DNA of 64,000 bases from Alistipes sp. An66 (GCF_002161445.1 NZ_NFHT01000002.1:231090-295089), one strand, 5' to 3'. Positions 41,684-51,695 are shown, counted from the first letter of the stretch. The notes: generated from the letters alone by a model not told the origin. Made by a program: numbers and translations.

Positions 41684-42151
41684 TTAGAAGAGGTTCACAC
41701 CGTCGAGCGTGGCGATCAGGAAGGTCGCAGCGACCGAAAGAATGGCGTAAAGCTCCGGGAAGGCGGCCAGAATCAGCGTCTTACCCATCACGTCGTGACC
41801 GTTGCCGATAGCGGCGACACCGTTGGCGCAGATCTTCGCCTGGTAGATCGACGAAGCCAGGTTCACGATGCCGACCAACAGTCCGGCTCCCAGAATCGCG
41901 GCTCCCTGCGTCATCGTCGGATTCGTCAGACCGCCCTGAACCAGGAAGAAGCAGACGAAGCCGTAGAGACCCTGCGAACCCGGAAGCGCCGCGAGAATCA
42001 TGTAGCTGCCGAATGCGCCGCTGTTCTTCTTCATGGCTCCGACGGCCGCCTGACCCACAATCGAGGTTCCCACAGACGATGCGATACCAGCCAGGCCCAC
42101 CATCAGCGCTACGCCGACATAAGCCATTACCAATGCAGTTGTTGTTTCCAT
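41684..42151 (-). CDS. ntpK: V-type ATPase subunit K (membrane rotor)
   Basis: 155 residues. Duplicated proteolipid with four membrane segments in two hairpins. AALPGSQGLYGFVCFF and AAFPELYAILSVAATF are the paired ion-binding helices; Glu in the second (FPELY) is the ion-carrying residue, while the first has Gln, as in V-type K subunits. Last gene of the operon, 30 bp after subunit I. Confidence 0.93.
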   Translation of the reverse strand: METTTALVMAYVGVALMVGLAGIASSVGTSIVGQAAVGAMKKNSGAFGSYMILAALPGSQGLYGFVCFFLVQGGLTNPTMTQGAAILGAGLLVGIVNLASSIYQAKICANGVAAIGNGHDVMGKTLILAAFPELYAILSVAATFLIATLDGVNLF

Positions 42152-42181
42152 AATCTTTGAAAAGTTTTTTGATTGTTATTT

Positions 42182-44020
42182 TTATTCGTTTGTCTTGTCC
42201 ATTTTGCGGATCGGGTCGAACGACCGCGCCGCCATCTCGAAGCCCGCGTTCTTGAAGAACTCCACGAACGTCAGACGCATCGGGTGCACGAACGACGAGA
42301 TCGTCGACATGAAGAGGTTGATGCCGTGGCCGACCAAGAGGATCGGGACCATCACCAGCAGGTGGGTCACGATGCCCGCACCCTCCGGCACGAAGCCCTG
42401 GGCCAGCGTGTTGAAAACCAGCGCCAGCACACCGCCCGAAAGTCCGATGGCGAACAGACGGATGTACGACAGCACGTCGCTCAACAGCCCCGTGATGTTG
42501 TTGTAGAGGTCCCAGAGACCGGCTCCGAGGTTGATGAGCGGGTTGCGCTTCGGATTGTTCAGCAACAGCAGCAGCACGGCGCCGAGGCCCAGTGCCACGT
42601 AGAAGGCCACCGACCCCGAGGTGAAGCCCGGAAGGGTGATCCCAGCCATGGGCAGCGCCACGGCCAGCATGCACGACACGAGGATGATGAACCACCCCAA
42701 CTGCCCGAAGGCCTGCGTGATGCCGAAGCAGCGCGTCGTCGTCCAGATGTTGAGCGCCATGCCGAAGAGGATCTGCACCACGCCGATCACCAGCGACAGG
42801 ATGAAGAACTTGCCCTGGAAATCGAAGAACGGAATCGACGGGAAGTACTCCCCAAGACTCAATCCGAAGAACGAGCCGCAGATGCCGCCGAAGACGATCG
42901 TCGAGACGGCGCACAGCGTCGCGAACCACGAAGCGCGGCGCATCATGCCCGGCTCGCGGAACTTGTGCAGCATGAAGAGACCCGCAGCCAGCAGCACCAG
43001 TCCGTAGCCCGCATCGTTCAGGCAGATGCCGAAGAAGAGCATGTAGAACGGCGCGAAGAAGGGCGTGAGGTCCAGCGTGCCGTATTTCGGACGCGCGTAG
43101 AGGTCGCCGATCATCTCGAAGATCCGTGCGAAACGGTTGTTCTTCAACTTCACGGGCGTATCGTCCTCCGGCGTCGGGTCGCTCTTGATCCACACCACGT
43201 TGGGGTATTGTTCCAGCAGGGCGTCGACCTTCGCCGACGTCTCCGTCTCGGCCCAGCCCTCCATCACCAGCAGCGTGCCGTCCGCAGCCTTCTGCGCCGT
43301 GGCTTCGACGCGGACGCCCTGCAAACGCTCTTTCAGCGTCGCGGCGTGCTGCGACAGCAGCTGCTCCGAAGCCGCCACACGCGAGAACTCCGCATCCAGC
43401 GCCGCGAGCTTCGACTCCTCCTCCGCCATGCGGCGCTCCGCTTCGCGGATGTCCATGCGCGGCGTCTTCATCTCCTGGGCGTCGAGTTCGACCTCCTCGC
43501 CCGGAGCCGTCACCACCACGAACCATACCGTCGAATCGTTGCGCGAGATCTCCGAAACCGTATAGCGTTCGGACCACGCCGCCAACTGTTTGTCATAGGT
43601 GTTGCGCTGCGTGGAGAAGTAGCGCAGGACGATCCCCTGTGCGGCGAGCTGCTCCGTGCGCGTCACGTCGAACGCGCCCCACGGACGCAGTTCGTCGGCC
43701 GCCTTTTCCAGCCGCGCGATCTCCGAACGGATCGACGCCGCCTCACGCTGCGCCGCCGCATAGTGTTCGTAGGCCTCCTCGCCCGACGAGAACGGCGCCG
43801 CCGCCGAATCGCAGCGACCCTCCTCTTCGCGGAACGCCTTCAAAAACTCCGAAGCCTTCGTACAACCCTCGATGTCGAGCAACAACTGGCGGTCCTCCTC
43901 CGAGGGTTCCCAGCCCGTCGTCGTGATGTCGACCAGTCCGAGTTTGCGAAGCTCCTCGATGAAATCCCCGCTCTGCGCCGCATAGAGCACAAAGTCGTAT
44001 TTCGTCATTCTCGCTATCAT
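42182..44020 (-). CDS. ntpI: V-type ATPase subunit I (membrane stator)
   Basis: 612 residues. A soluble, coiled-coil N-terminal half (to ~340) precedes about seven membrane segments. The GVLSDVLSYIRLFAIGLSGGVLALVFN segment contains the conserved Arg that works with the K-ring Glu. Its start overlaps the subunit D stop by 4 nt. Confidence 0.93.
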   Translation of the reverse strand: MIARMTKYDFVLYAAQSGDFIEELRKLGLVDITTTGWEPSEEDRQLLLDIEGCTKASEFLKAFREEEGRCDSAAAPFSSGEEAYEHYAAAQREAASIRSEIARLEKAADELRPWGAFDVTRTEQLAAQGIVLRYFSTQRNTYDKQLAAWSERYTVSEISRNDSTVWFVVVTAPGEEVELDAQEMKTPRMDIREAERRMAEEESKLAALDAEFSRVAASEQLLSQHAATLKERLQGVRVEATAQKAADGTLLVMEGWAETETSAKVDALLEQYPNVVWIKSDPTPEDDTPVKLKNNRFARIFEMIGDLYARPKYGTLDLTPFFAPFYMLFFGICLNDAGYGLVLLAAGLFMLHKFREPGMMRRASWFATLCAVSTIVFGGICGSFFGLSLGEYFPSIPFFDFQGKFFILSLVIGVVQILFGMALNIWTTTRCFGITQAFGQLGWFIILVSCMLAVALPMAGITLPGFTSGSVAFYVALGLGAVLLLLLNNPKRNPLINLGAGLWDLYNNITGLLSDVLSYIRLFAIGLSGGVLALVFNTLAQGFVPEGAGIVTHLLVMVPILLVGHGINLFMSTISSFVHPMRLTFVEFFKNAGFEMAARSFDPIRKMDKTNE

Positions 44021-44625
44021 AGCATCGCGCCCTCCCCGGCGGCCTGTTGTTTGGTTTTCACGATCTTCTGCGCCGATTTCGAGAGGTTCTCCTCGTCCTC
44101 CATGAAGCGCTTGATCTTACGGATCGCATCCTCGTAACCCGGGATCTGCACCTTCTCGTAGAGGTTCACCTTCTGCGTGGTCTTCCGCCGCGCGAAATCC
44201 AGCAGCTCCATCCGACGGTTGTAGACCTCGAATTCAAGTCCCAGGCGCGTCAACCGTTTGAGAATATCCACGCCGTCGGCGAACCACGCCGGCGAGGAGA
44301 ACAGGTCGTAGGCCTTCTCCTCGAAACGGACATCCTCCAACTCCGGAATCCGCACCCCCGCAATCTTCCGCACGCCGAGTTCCACGTCCGAAATGCGGAG
44401 CAGGTCACTGTCGAACTCCCCCCACAGCGAAACCATGTAGTCGTACTCGGCTTTCAGGGCATCGAGCCGACGTCGGTAGTCCGCCGCGGAGTCCTTCGCC
44501 TTCTTCACCTCGGACCGAAGCGCCGACTCCTTGCTCTTGATCGTAGGGAGTGCCTTCTGGCGCATTTTCAGCTGCTTGCCGAGTTCGCCCAGCGAAGTCT
44601 TGTTGTATTGAAACTTGATGGCCAT
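44017..44625 (-). CDS. ntpD: V-type ATPase subunit D (central stalk)
   Basis: 202 residues. Long helical hairpin typical of subunit D: an N-terminal helix (YNKTSLGELGKQLKMRQKALPTIKSKESALRSEVKKA) and a C-terminal one (LLDFARRKTTQKVNLYEKVQIPGYEDAIRKIKRFMEDEE). It couples catalysis to rotation. Starts 6 bp after subunit B and overlaps subunit I by 4 nt. Confidence 0.92.
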   Translation of the reverse strand: MAIKFQYNKTSLGELGKQLKMRQKALPTIKSKESALRSEVKKAKDSAADYRRRLDALKAEYDYMVSLWGEFDSDLLRISDVELGVRKIAGVRIPELEDVRFEEKAYDLFSSPAWFADGVDILKRLTRLGLEFEVYNRRMELLDFARRKTTQKVNLYEKVQIPGYEDAIRKIKRFMEDEENLSKSAQKIVKTKQQAAGEGAML

Positions 44626-44631
44626 CGTGCG

Positions 44632-45954
44632 TTACGCCTCCTTCCAGTATTTCTTGATCAGCTCCTCCTTGATGGCGACCTCCTCCTTCGAGAAGTACTT
44701 CGCGAAAAGTCCCCACGCCGTATCGAGCATCTCCGTGATGCCGATGTTCACGTCGATCGCCAGCAGTTTCTCCGAATAGTCCCGGGCGAATTTCAGCGCC
44801 CGTTCGTCGTAGTCCGAAAGGTCGAAACCGTTTTCGAGTTTCGTCTTCGCGTTGGCCGCGTCAGCATACAAGCGCACGCAGGCGTTCATCACCTGCGGGT
44901 GGTCCTCACGCGTCTTCTTGCCGATGACGAGCTGTTTGAGTCGCGACAGCGAACGGAACGGGTCCACGATGACCTTGCCCGTATCGGAGTCGTTGCGCAG
45001 GAACAGCTGTCCTTCCGTGATGTAACCCGTGTTGTCGGGGATGGCGTGCGTGATGTCGCCGCCCGAGAGGGTCGTCACCGCGATGATCGTGATCGAACCG
45101 CCGTTGGGCAGCTGCACGGCCTTCTCGTAGATCTTCGCCAGGTCCGAATAGAGCGAGCCCGGCATCGAGTCCTTCGACGGAATCTGGTCCATACGGTTCG
45201 ACACGATGGCCAGTGCGTCGGCGTAGAGCGTCATGTCCGTCAGCAGCACCAGCACCTTCTCGCCCTTGTCCACGGCAAAGTACTCGGCAGCCGTCAGCGC
45301 CATGTCCGGCACGAGCAGACGCTCCACCGGCGGATTCTCCGTCGTGTTGACGAACGACACGATGCGGTCCAGCGCCCCGGCGTTCTCGAACACCGACTTG
45401 AAGTAGAGGAAGTCGTCGTTCGTCAGTCCCATGCCGCCGAGGATGATCTTGTCGGCCTTGGCGCGCAGCGCCACGTTGGCCATCACCGCGTTGTAGGGCT
45501 GGTCCGGGTCGGCGAAGAACGGAATCTTCTGGCCGGTCACGATCGTATTGTTCAGGTCGATGCCCGCGATACCCGTGGCGATCAGCTCCGAGGGCTGGAT
45601 ACGCTTGAAGGGGTTCACCGTCGGGCCGCCGATCTCGCGGGCCTCGCCCTCGACGATCTCACCACCCTCCAACGGCTCGCCGTAGGCATTGAAGAATCGG
45701 CCTGCCAGGGCGTCCGAAACCCGCAGCTTCGGCGGCTCGCCGTGGAAGACGACCTCCGAGTCGGTCGAAAGTCCTTCGGTGCCGGCGAAAACCTGAAGCG
45801 TCACGTTCTCGCCCATAATCTTCACCACCTGGGCCAGTTTCCCGCCCACCGTGGCCAGCTCGTCGTTCCCGACGCCCTGCGCCCGCAACGTAACCGTCGC
45901 CTTGGTGATGTTGTCAATCCGGGTATATATCTTCTGAAATGCGCGTGTTGTCAT
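44632..45954 (-). CDS. ntpB: V-type ATPase subunit B (regulatory, non-catalytic)
   Basis: 440 residues. F1/V1 alpha/beta fold with a degenerate P loop, as expected for B. IQPSELIATGIAGIDLNNTIVTGQKIPFFADPD and LLTDMTLYADALAIVSNRMDQIPSKDSMPGSLYSDLAKIYEKA are B-type signatures. Begins 3 bp after subunit A. Confidence 0.95.
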   Translation of the reverse strand: MTTRAFQKIYTRIDNITKATVTLRAQGVGNDELATVGGKLAQVVKIMGENVTLQVFAGTEGLSTDSEVVFHGEPPKLRVSDALAGRFFNAYGEPLEGGEIVEGEAREIGGPTVNPFKRIQPSELIATGIAGIDLNNTIVTGQKIPFFADPDQPYNAVMANVALRAKADKIILGGMGLTNDDFLYFKSVFENAGALDRIVSFVNTTENPPVERLLVPDMALTAAEYFAVDKGEKVLVLLTDMTLYADALAIVSNRMDQIPSKDSMPGSLYSDLAKIYEKAVQLPNGGSITIIAVTTLSGGDITHAIPDNTGYITEGQLFLRNDSDTGKVIVDPFRSLSRLKQLVIGKKTREDHPQVMNACVRLYADAANAKTKLENGFDLSDYDERALKFARDYSEKLLAIDVNIGITEMLDTAWGLFAKYFSKEEVAIKEELIKKYWKEA

Positions 45955-45957
45955 GGC

Positions 45958-47712
45958 TTATTTGTTTTTTTCACTCACGTACTCCTCGATCTGACGCTTG
46001 TACGACTCGAACTTCTCCGACTTCCACTCCGAGTAGTTCATCTGGCGGAAGAGGTTGATCAACCCCTTGAAGAACTGCGAGCACTCCTCGAAATCCGCAA
46101 ACGAGAAGGTCTTGCGGCAGATCCCCAGCACCATCTCGTACATCATCTTCTGACGCTCGATCGGGCAGTTGGCGTCGATGTCGTCGAAGGCATCCTGTTG
46201 CAGGATCACGAAGTCGATCAGCTCCGACTTCCAGAACCGCTCGTGGTACTCCACCGGCACGCCGTCGTCACCCAGGATGTTGATCTGGTCGTTGGCCTCC
46301 TTGCCCCGCTGCACGATCGTCTTGCCCGCATACACGAGGTCCACCCAGTCCTTCTCGATGTGTTCGTCGAGGTATTCGCGGATCTCGGGGTATTCGAGGT
46401 ACTTCGAGTAGGAGTCCAGCGGGTCGATGGCCGGGTAGCGCTTCGAGTCGGCGCGGCCCTGCGACAGGGCGTAGAAGCAGCGCGCAGCCTTCTTCGTCGA
46501 CTCCGTGACCGGCTCTTTCAGGTTACCGCCCGCCGGCGACACCGTACCGAGGAACGTCACCGAACCCGTCCGGCCGTTCGAGAGCTTCACCAGACCGGCC
46601 CGCGAGTAGAAATTCGAGATGATGGCCGAAAGGTCCATCGGGAAGGCGTCCTGTCCCGGAAGCTCTTCCAGACGGTTCGACATCTCGCGCAGCGCCTGCG
46701 CCCAACGCGACGTCGAGTCGGCCATGACCAGCACTTTCAGACCCATCGAACGGTAGTACTCGCCGATCGTCATGCCCGTGTAGACCGAAGCCTCACGAGC
46801 CGCAACCGGCATGTTCGACGTGTTGCAGATGATAATCGTGCGCTCCATGAGCTTGTGACCCGTGCGCGGGTCGACCAGCTCGGGGAACTCCTTGAAGATC
46901 TCCACCACCTCGTTGGCACGCTCGCCGCACGCCACCATGATGATCACGTCGGCATCGGCCTGCTTCGAAATGGCGTGCTGCAACACCGTCTTGCCGGCGC
47001 CGAACGGCCCCGGGATGAAGCCCGTACCGCCTTCGGCCATCGGGTTGAAGGTGTCGATCGCACGCACGCCCGTCTCCATCACGCGCGACGGACGCGGCTT
47101 CTCCGTATAGCAGCGCACGGCCTGCTTGACGGGCCACTTCTGCACCATCGTGATCGCGTGCTCCGCGCCCTCGGCGTCGGTCACCACGGCGATCGTGTCC
47201 GTGACCTTGTATTTTCCGGCCTTCGCCACGCTCTTGACCGTATAGCTCTCCGTCATCGCGAACGGAACCATGATCTTGTGCATGACCCACTGCTCCTTGA
47301 CCTCGCCCAGCCACGACGCGGCCGAAACCTTGTCGCCCGCCTGGGCCAGCGGCGTGAACTCCCACTCGGCGTCGAAATCCACCGGGTCGGTGATCGAACC
47401 GCGCGCAATGAACAGACCCTCCATCTTTTCGAGGTCGTTCTGCAAACCGTCGTAGTTGCGCGACAGCAGTCCCGGCGCCAGCGTCACTTCGAGCATGTGT
47501 CCCTCGAACTCGACCCGGTCGCCGATCTTCAAGCCGCGCGTGCTGTCAAAAACCTGCACATAGGCCGAATCGCCCATGACCTTGATGACCTCCGCCATCA
47601 TTTTCGTATCTCCCGTCCATACATGGCAGATCTCGTTCTGGCCCACAGGTCCGTCGGCCTTGACGATCACGATGTTGGAGATGATACCGTTTACACGTCC
47701 TGTCGTTTTCAT
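45958..47712 (-). CDS. ntpA: V-type ATPase catalytic subunit A
   Basis: 584 residues. The P loop GPFGAGKTVLQHAISKQADADVI is the V/A-type form. VMADSTSRWAQALREMSNRLEELPGQDAFPMDLSAIISNFYSRAGLV contains the catalytic-site region. N-terminal beta barrel and the A-type bulge are present. Hydrolyses ATP, or makes it, to drive or use ion flow at the cytoplasmic membrane. Confidence 0.96.
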   Translation of the reverse strand: MKTTGRVNGIISNIVIVKADGPVGQNEICHVWTGDTKMMAEVIKVMGDSAYVQVFDSTRGLKIGDRVEFEGHMLEVTLAPGLLSRNYDGLQNDLEKMEGLFIARGSITDPVDFDAEWEFTPLAQAGDKVSAASWLGEVKEQWVMHKIMVPFAMTESYTVKSVAKAGKYKVTDTIAVVTDAEGAEHAITMVQKWPVKQAVRCYTEKPRPSRVMETGVRAIDTFNPMAEGGTGFIPGPFGAGKTVLQHAISKQADADVIIMVACGERANEVVEIFKEFPELVDPRTGHKLMERTIIICNTSNMPVAAREASVYTGMTIGEYYRSMGLKVLVMADSTSRWAQALREMSNRLEELPGQDAFPMDLSAIISNFYSRAGLVKLSNGRTGSVTFLGTVSPAGGNLKEPVTESTKKAARCFYALSQGRADSKRYPAIDPLDSYSKYLEYPEIREYLDEHIEKDWVDLVYAGKTIVQRGKEANDQINILGDDGVPVEYHERFWKSELIDFVILQQDAFDDIDANCPIERQKMMYEMVLGICRKTFSFADFEECSQFFKGLINLFRQMNYSEWKSEKFESYKRQIEEYVSEKNK

Positions 47713-47721
47713 CGTATCTTT

Positions 47722-48558
47722 TTATTGTTTATTTGCAATCAGTTCCCGGCCGTCCAGTTCCGCCATCAGGCGGGCAAACATCTCCCGTCCGCGCGCCGCG
47801 TCGAGGCGCGTCCAGCGGGCCACGATATTCACGCGCACCAGGTAGGAGAGAATCGCGTCGAGATCGAAATAGTCGAACGTCGCCAGCTCCGCGGCCTCCG
47901 TCCAGCGGATCAGGTCCAGCTTGCGCTCCTTCTCCACGAGGTTCGCCTCGTCGTTCACCGCCGCGATCACCGCGTCGATGTACGGAAGTTCGCCCCGCAG
48001 CCCGAAATCGGCGGCCGAACTGCGCTGCAACTGCTCCACGACGTCGCCGCCGCCCACGACCGACTCCTCGATCGGGCGACCCGTCGCACGGGCCGCCACC
48101 GCGGCCGTCACGTTGCGCAGCGTCCGGTCGAACGACGACCATTCCCGCAGGAAGCGGCTCCGCGAACGCGCGCACGACGCATAGTAGGCGCCGAAAAGCG
48201 CCCGTTCGAAACGCCGCGACGTATCCACCGCCTCGGCATCCTCGCCCTCCGGCTCGGCATAGGCCCGCACGACCTGCGCCAGCGCCTCCGGAAGCCGGCG
48301 CGGAGCCTTCAACTCCTCCTCCAGCTCCTCGCGCGTGAGGTTGCCCAGCGGGTTGTGCGACGAACGTCCGCTCCGCAGGGCCGCCAGGTTCTCGCAGTCG
48401 TAGTAGCCGTAGAGCAGACGAACCTCCCGGGCATCGTTCCGCTTCACGCCGTCGAGGATCTCGCCGACGATCTCCCGGGCGTCGAAACCCTTCGTATCGG
48501 AGTCGAGCGTGTACTCTTTCAGCGAGGCAACCAGACTGTAATATTGGTTCGCGAACAT
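47722..48558 (-). CDS. DUF2764 family V-ATPase subunit (subunit C position)
   Basis: 278 residues from ATG 48558. The opening MFANQYYSLVASLKEYTLD and the helical body fit DUF2764, which in Bacteroidota and Chlamydia operons occupies the place of subunit C between E and A. The product is probably the rotor-to-axle connector, but that is inferred from gene order. No membrane segments. 4 bp after subunit E and 9 bp before subunit A. Confidence 0.8.
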   Translation of the reverse strand: MFANQYYSLVASLKEYTLDSDTKGFDAREIVGEILDGVKRNDAREVRLLYGYYDCENLAALRSGRSSHNPLGNLTREELEEELKAPRRLPEALAQVVRAYAEPEGEDAEAVDTSRRFERALFGAYYASCARSRSRFLREWSSFDRTLRNVTAAVAARATGRPIEESVVGGGDVVEQLQRSSAADFGLRGELPYIDAVIAAVNDEANLVEKERKLDLIRWTEAAELATFDYFDLDAILSYLVRVNIVARWTRLDAARGREMFARLMAELDGRELIANKQ

Positions 48559-48562
48559 CTCC

Positions 48563-49177
48563 CTATGCCTTGAACAACAGTTGGTAAACCTTCTCGCGGA
48601 GGTATTCGCCCAGCAGCGCTTCGAGATCCGCATCGGTGAACGAGATGTAGTAGCCGCCCTCCCGGGCGCCCACCTTGAAGCCCGTCTTCACGGATTTCGA
48701 CCATCCCACCTCGATGCCGGCGTCGAGCAGCGACTTGGCGCTCTTCGCGAACGCCGCGTCGAGCTTCGCACGCGCATCCTCGGGAAGCAGCGCCTGCAAG
48801 GTGACCTTCCCCGAGTCGGCGCCGTTCCAGTTCTTCGCCACCGACACGAGCATCTCGCGGATGAATTCCGGATCCAGCGAGGCGCTCTTCACGCTCTCGC
48901 CCGTCGCCTTGGCGACGATCGCCCCGGCGATCTCCGACTTGATCTTCGAAACGGCCTGCCGGCCCGCAAGCGCAATCTCCGTCAACGTGTTCTTCTCCAC
49001 GTCCTCGGCCTTCGTCCGGGCCGCACGGACGATGCCGTCGGCCTGCGCCTGCGCCTCGGCGAGGATTTTCTGCGCTTCGGCCCTGGCGTCGGAGATCAGT
49101 TTCCCGGCCTCGGCACGGCCCTTCTCCAAGCCTTCGTCGTAGAGTTTCTGCGTCAACTCTTGCAGTTTGTTTTCCAT
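48563..49177 (-). CDS. ntpE: V-type ATPase subunit E (peripheral stalk)
   Basis: 204 residues. A long charged N-terminal helix (LTQKLYDEGLEKGRAEAGKLISDARAEAQKILAEAQAQADGIVRAAR) and a small C-terminal alpha/beta domain (GGYYISFTDADLEALLGEYLREKVYQLL) are typical. First gene of the operon E-DUF2764-A-B-D-I-K. No subunit F or G/H gene is present, as in other operons of this type. Confidence 0.9.
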   Translation of the reverse strand: MENKLQELTQKLYDEGLEKGRAEAGKLISDARAEAQKILAEAQAQADGIVRAARTKAEDVEKNTLTEIALAGRQAVSKIKSEIAGAIVAKATGESVKSASLDPEFIREMLVSVAKNWNGADSGKVTLQALLPEDARAKLDAAFAKSAKSLLDAGIEVGWSKSVKTGFKVGAREGGYYISFTDADLEALLGEYLREKVYQLLFKA

Positions 49178-49218
49178 AGCGTTATTGTGTTTTGATTATT
49201 GTTTTTCCTTTCCGGACA

Positions 49219-49226
49219 CAAATATA
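49219..49226 (-). promoter_or_regulatory. -7 box for the V-ATPase operon
   Basis: The minus strand reads TATATTTG, a perfect TAnnTTTG match, 41 nt before the subunit E start. Confidence 0.7.
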
Positions 49227-49320
49227 TAAAAGATTATGAACAAACCGCAGTTCCGAACGACAATTTATCCTGTTTTGACAAATTTCACGCGCAAATCGGT
49301 CAGACTTCCCCAACGCGGAC

Positions 49321-49347
49321 ACCCCTGCCACGAAACGTGACAGGGGT
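49321..49347 (-). terminator. Hairpin at the end of the fimbrial operon
   Basis: 12-bp stem acccctgccacg / cgtgacaggggt with one mismatch and a 3-nt loop, 30 bp past the 772-residue lipoprotein stop. There is no T run, so termination strength is uncertain. Confidence 0.5.
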
Positions 49348-49376
49348 ATCGGTCCGTCGCCGTGACGACGCCGTGC

Positions 49377-51695
49377 CTATCGGGCGTCGGAGATCCCGTA
49401 GATGTACTCGACGTCCGACTTCTTGAAGCGCAGGATCCGCGTATCCTTCGTGCCGGCGCCGTTCTTCGTCATGTAGAGGTTGCCCATGCCGCCGCCGATG
49501 TACCAGCCCGAGCCCTCCGGCGAGTGGACGCCGAAGAGTATGTTGTTGTAGTGCCCCGAGTGCATGATGCCGTCCGCATTCCACTGCGCCCCCGGACCGT
49601 ACCACGTGATCCCCTCGTCGGACGGGAAATCCGTGCTCCACATGCGCACGCTGATCAGATCGCTCAACGACAGCGTCCCGACGACCAGATCGTTGCGCCG
49701 CTGCTGGGCACGGCTCACCCGCGAATGGCCCTCCCAGGGCTCCCGGAGCGTGTGCGTGCCGCCCCACATCATCCAGATGTAGTCCGTGGCATCGAAAACG
49801 CGGTTGAACTCCTCCATCGTCGGGAGCTCGTAGCCGTCCGGCGAGAGCGCATCCGCCGGAAGTTTGTTGATATGCACGGAAGAGTCCGTCGAGAAGCCCT
49901 CCATCACCGCAACGCCGTCCTGGTCCACGACCCGCATGCCCTGACCGCTGCCGCCCTGATAGGCCCATCCCCAAAGGTCGTAAAACTCCTCCGGAGTACA
50001 GCTTGCCAGGTAGTTGTAGAGGCTCTTCCCGGCCTGCGCCGCCGGATCGGCCGACGAAAGGATCTGATCCTCGAAATTGCGGGAATTGCCCCGCGCATTG
50101 TACTTGCACCACCACACGCCGTGGAACCACGTCACCGGAAGTCCCCAGTTGCGACGCGCAATCGTATATTCCTCGCGCATCGAACCGTCCTCGCGGCTGC
50201 GGATCACCAGACGGGCCGCCTGACGACGGCCGTCGGCCGTCGGATCGTTCGGGCGCCAGCCGCCCAGCACCCGGAAGGTGTTCGGAGCCTCCGGAACGGG
50301 CGAAACCTTCACCCACGGATCCTCTCCTTCTCCGAACTCCGCCAGCAGTTCCTTGCCTTCGGGCAGCGTGAAGACGCCCAGTTCGTTGTCGACATAGCGG
50401 CCGAAATCGGTCTCGTATGCCGCATTGTCGAAATCCAGAAGACCCTCGACCCGCGTCGGATTGGCTGCCAGCTGCAACAGGATCCGGTCCTCGGGATAGA
50501 ACTGTTCCAGCCCCTTGCGGCGGAAACGGACCTCGATCTCCTCCGAAGGGCGGCCGGGGGCATAGCGCGCCTTGCGGATCCGGAAGAGATTCATGTCGTC
50601 CGGGCTGCCGCCCGTCGAGACCTCCTCGACCGTCAGCGGGAACTCCGCCCGGGGAACCACCTCCAACTGGCCCGCACTCGCGACAGCCAGCAGAATCTCC
50701 GTCTCCGTATAGGGCAGGCGGAGCGTCCGGCCCCCGTCTGCGACCTGCACGTCGGAAGGGATCGTCGACCGCAGTTCATCCACCGTCAGCACACCTTCCA
50801 GATCGGGGTCGAGGTCCGTGCTCCCGCCGTCGCCCCACGCCTCGACGCTCAACTGCACGTCGGTGTCGAAGAGATCCTTGCGCAGCGTCACCGTATAGAT
50901 CCGGTTCCGGCCCACGGTCCGGGGCAGCGCCCCCTCCAACGTACAGGGCTTGCCGTCGATCTCGGCCTCGACCCGCACCCGCAGGTCGGCATTCTCCTGC
51001 TCGTAGAGATAGGCCACGCCGGGCGTATCCTCCGTCAGCGGCAGCGCAACGGCCGCCGCCACCTCCGTCCGCACGGCCGAGGGCGGAGTCGCAATGTGCT
51101 CCTGCGGCAGCAGGTAACCCGTGCGGGCGGCGCCGAGCAGCGTGAACGCCTCGACCGAGACACTCCCGGCAACCCGCAGCCGCAGGTCGAAACGCGCCGT
51201 GCCGCGGGTCAGCGTCAGCGGCACCACGGCCGAACCGGCCGGAACGGCACCCAGATCGAGCCGTCCGGTCGAGAAATCGGCCGTTGCAGCGTCCGCCTTT
51301 CCGATCGTCGCTGCCAGCCACTCCCGCTCGGAGAGGCCCTCGGACAAAGGACCCGAAATGAGTTCCGGATGCGCGTTCGCGACGACATAGAGCGTACCCG
51401 AAAGCCGGTCGAGACGCAGGTCGCACCCGTTGCCCGACAGCGGAAGGTTCTCGTCGATGCGCGTCAGCAGACCCTCCTCGAAGAGGTATGCGTGGATCTG
51501 CTCGATGCGCTCCTCCCCGGCGACGGCTCCCGTACTTCCCGCCGTCGGAAAGGAGGACGCGGTGACCCGGACCACCCGCTCCGCGGCGGAGTCCCCCGGA
51601 ACGGATTCGAGGGGCTCCGTACACGAAGCGAGCTGCCAGGAGAGCGCCAGCAGGCCGAACGCCCGCAACAATATCTTGTGATTCAGCATTTTCAT
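49377..51695 (-). CDS. Large fimbrial-operon lipoprotein (FimB/Mfa2-like N-terminus, FISUMP-like C-terminus)
   Basis: 772 residues from ATG 51695. Lipobox QLASC followed by TEPLE, an acidic surface-export-like start. The N-terminal ~290 residues resemble FimB/Mfa2 domains, with the landmark NRIYTVTLRKDLFDTDVQLSVEAWGDGG. The C-terminal half has LGGWRPNDPTADGR, RRNWGLPVTWF, GVWWCKYNARG and GYELPTMEEFNRVFDA, related to FISUMP/formylglycine-type folds. It ends with ILRFKKSDVEYIYG, shared with the 748-residue neighbour, so the two are paralogues. Last gene of a four-gene operon. Likely a tip or accessory pilin; the ligand is unknown. Confidence 0.78.
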   Translation of the reverse strand: MKMLNHKILLRAFGLLALSWQLASCTEPLESVPGDSAAERVVRVTASSFPTAGSTGAVAGEERIEQIHAYLFEEGLLTRIDENLPLSGNGCDLRLDRLSGTLYVVANAHPELISGPLSEGLSEREWLAATIGKADAATADFSTGRLDLGAVPAGSAVVPLTLTRGTARFDLRLRVAGSVSVEAFTLLGAARTGYLLPQEHIATPPSAVRTEVAAAVALPLTEDTPGVAYLYEQENADLRVRVEAEIDGKPCTLEGALPRTVGRNRIYTVTLRKDLFDTDVQLSVEAWGDGGSTDLDPDLEGVLTVDELRSTIPSDVQVADGGRTLRLPYTETEILLAVASAGQLEVVPRAEFPLTVEEVSTGGSPDDMNLFRIRKARYAPGRPSEEIEVRFRRKGLEQFYPEDRILLQLAANPTRVEGLLDFDNAAYETDFGRYVDNELGVFTLPEGKELLAEFGEGEDPWVKVSPVPEAPNTFRVLGGWRPNDPTADGRRQAARLVIRSREDGSMREEYTIARRNWGLPVTWFHGVWWCKYNARGNSRNFEDQILSSADPAAQAGKSLYNYLASCTPEEFYDLWGWAYQGGSGQGMRVVDQDGVAVMEGFSTDSSVHINKLPADALSPDGYELPTMEEFNRVFDATDYIWMMWGGTHTLREPWEGHSRVSRAQQRRNDLVVGTLSLSDLISVRMWSTDFPSDEGITWYGPGAQWNADGIMHSGHYNNILFGVHSPEGSGWYIGGGMGNLYMTKNGAGTKDTRILRFKKSDVEYIYGISDAR

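Noticed and set aside
44047..48573. Very long plus-strand open frame across the V-ATPase operon
   Set aside because: It is Arg/His/Leu-rich, antisense to five recognised subunits, and has no domain.
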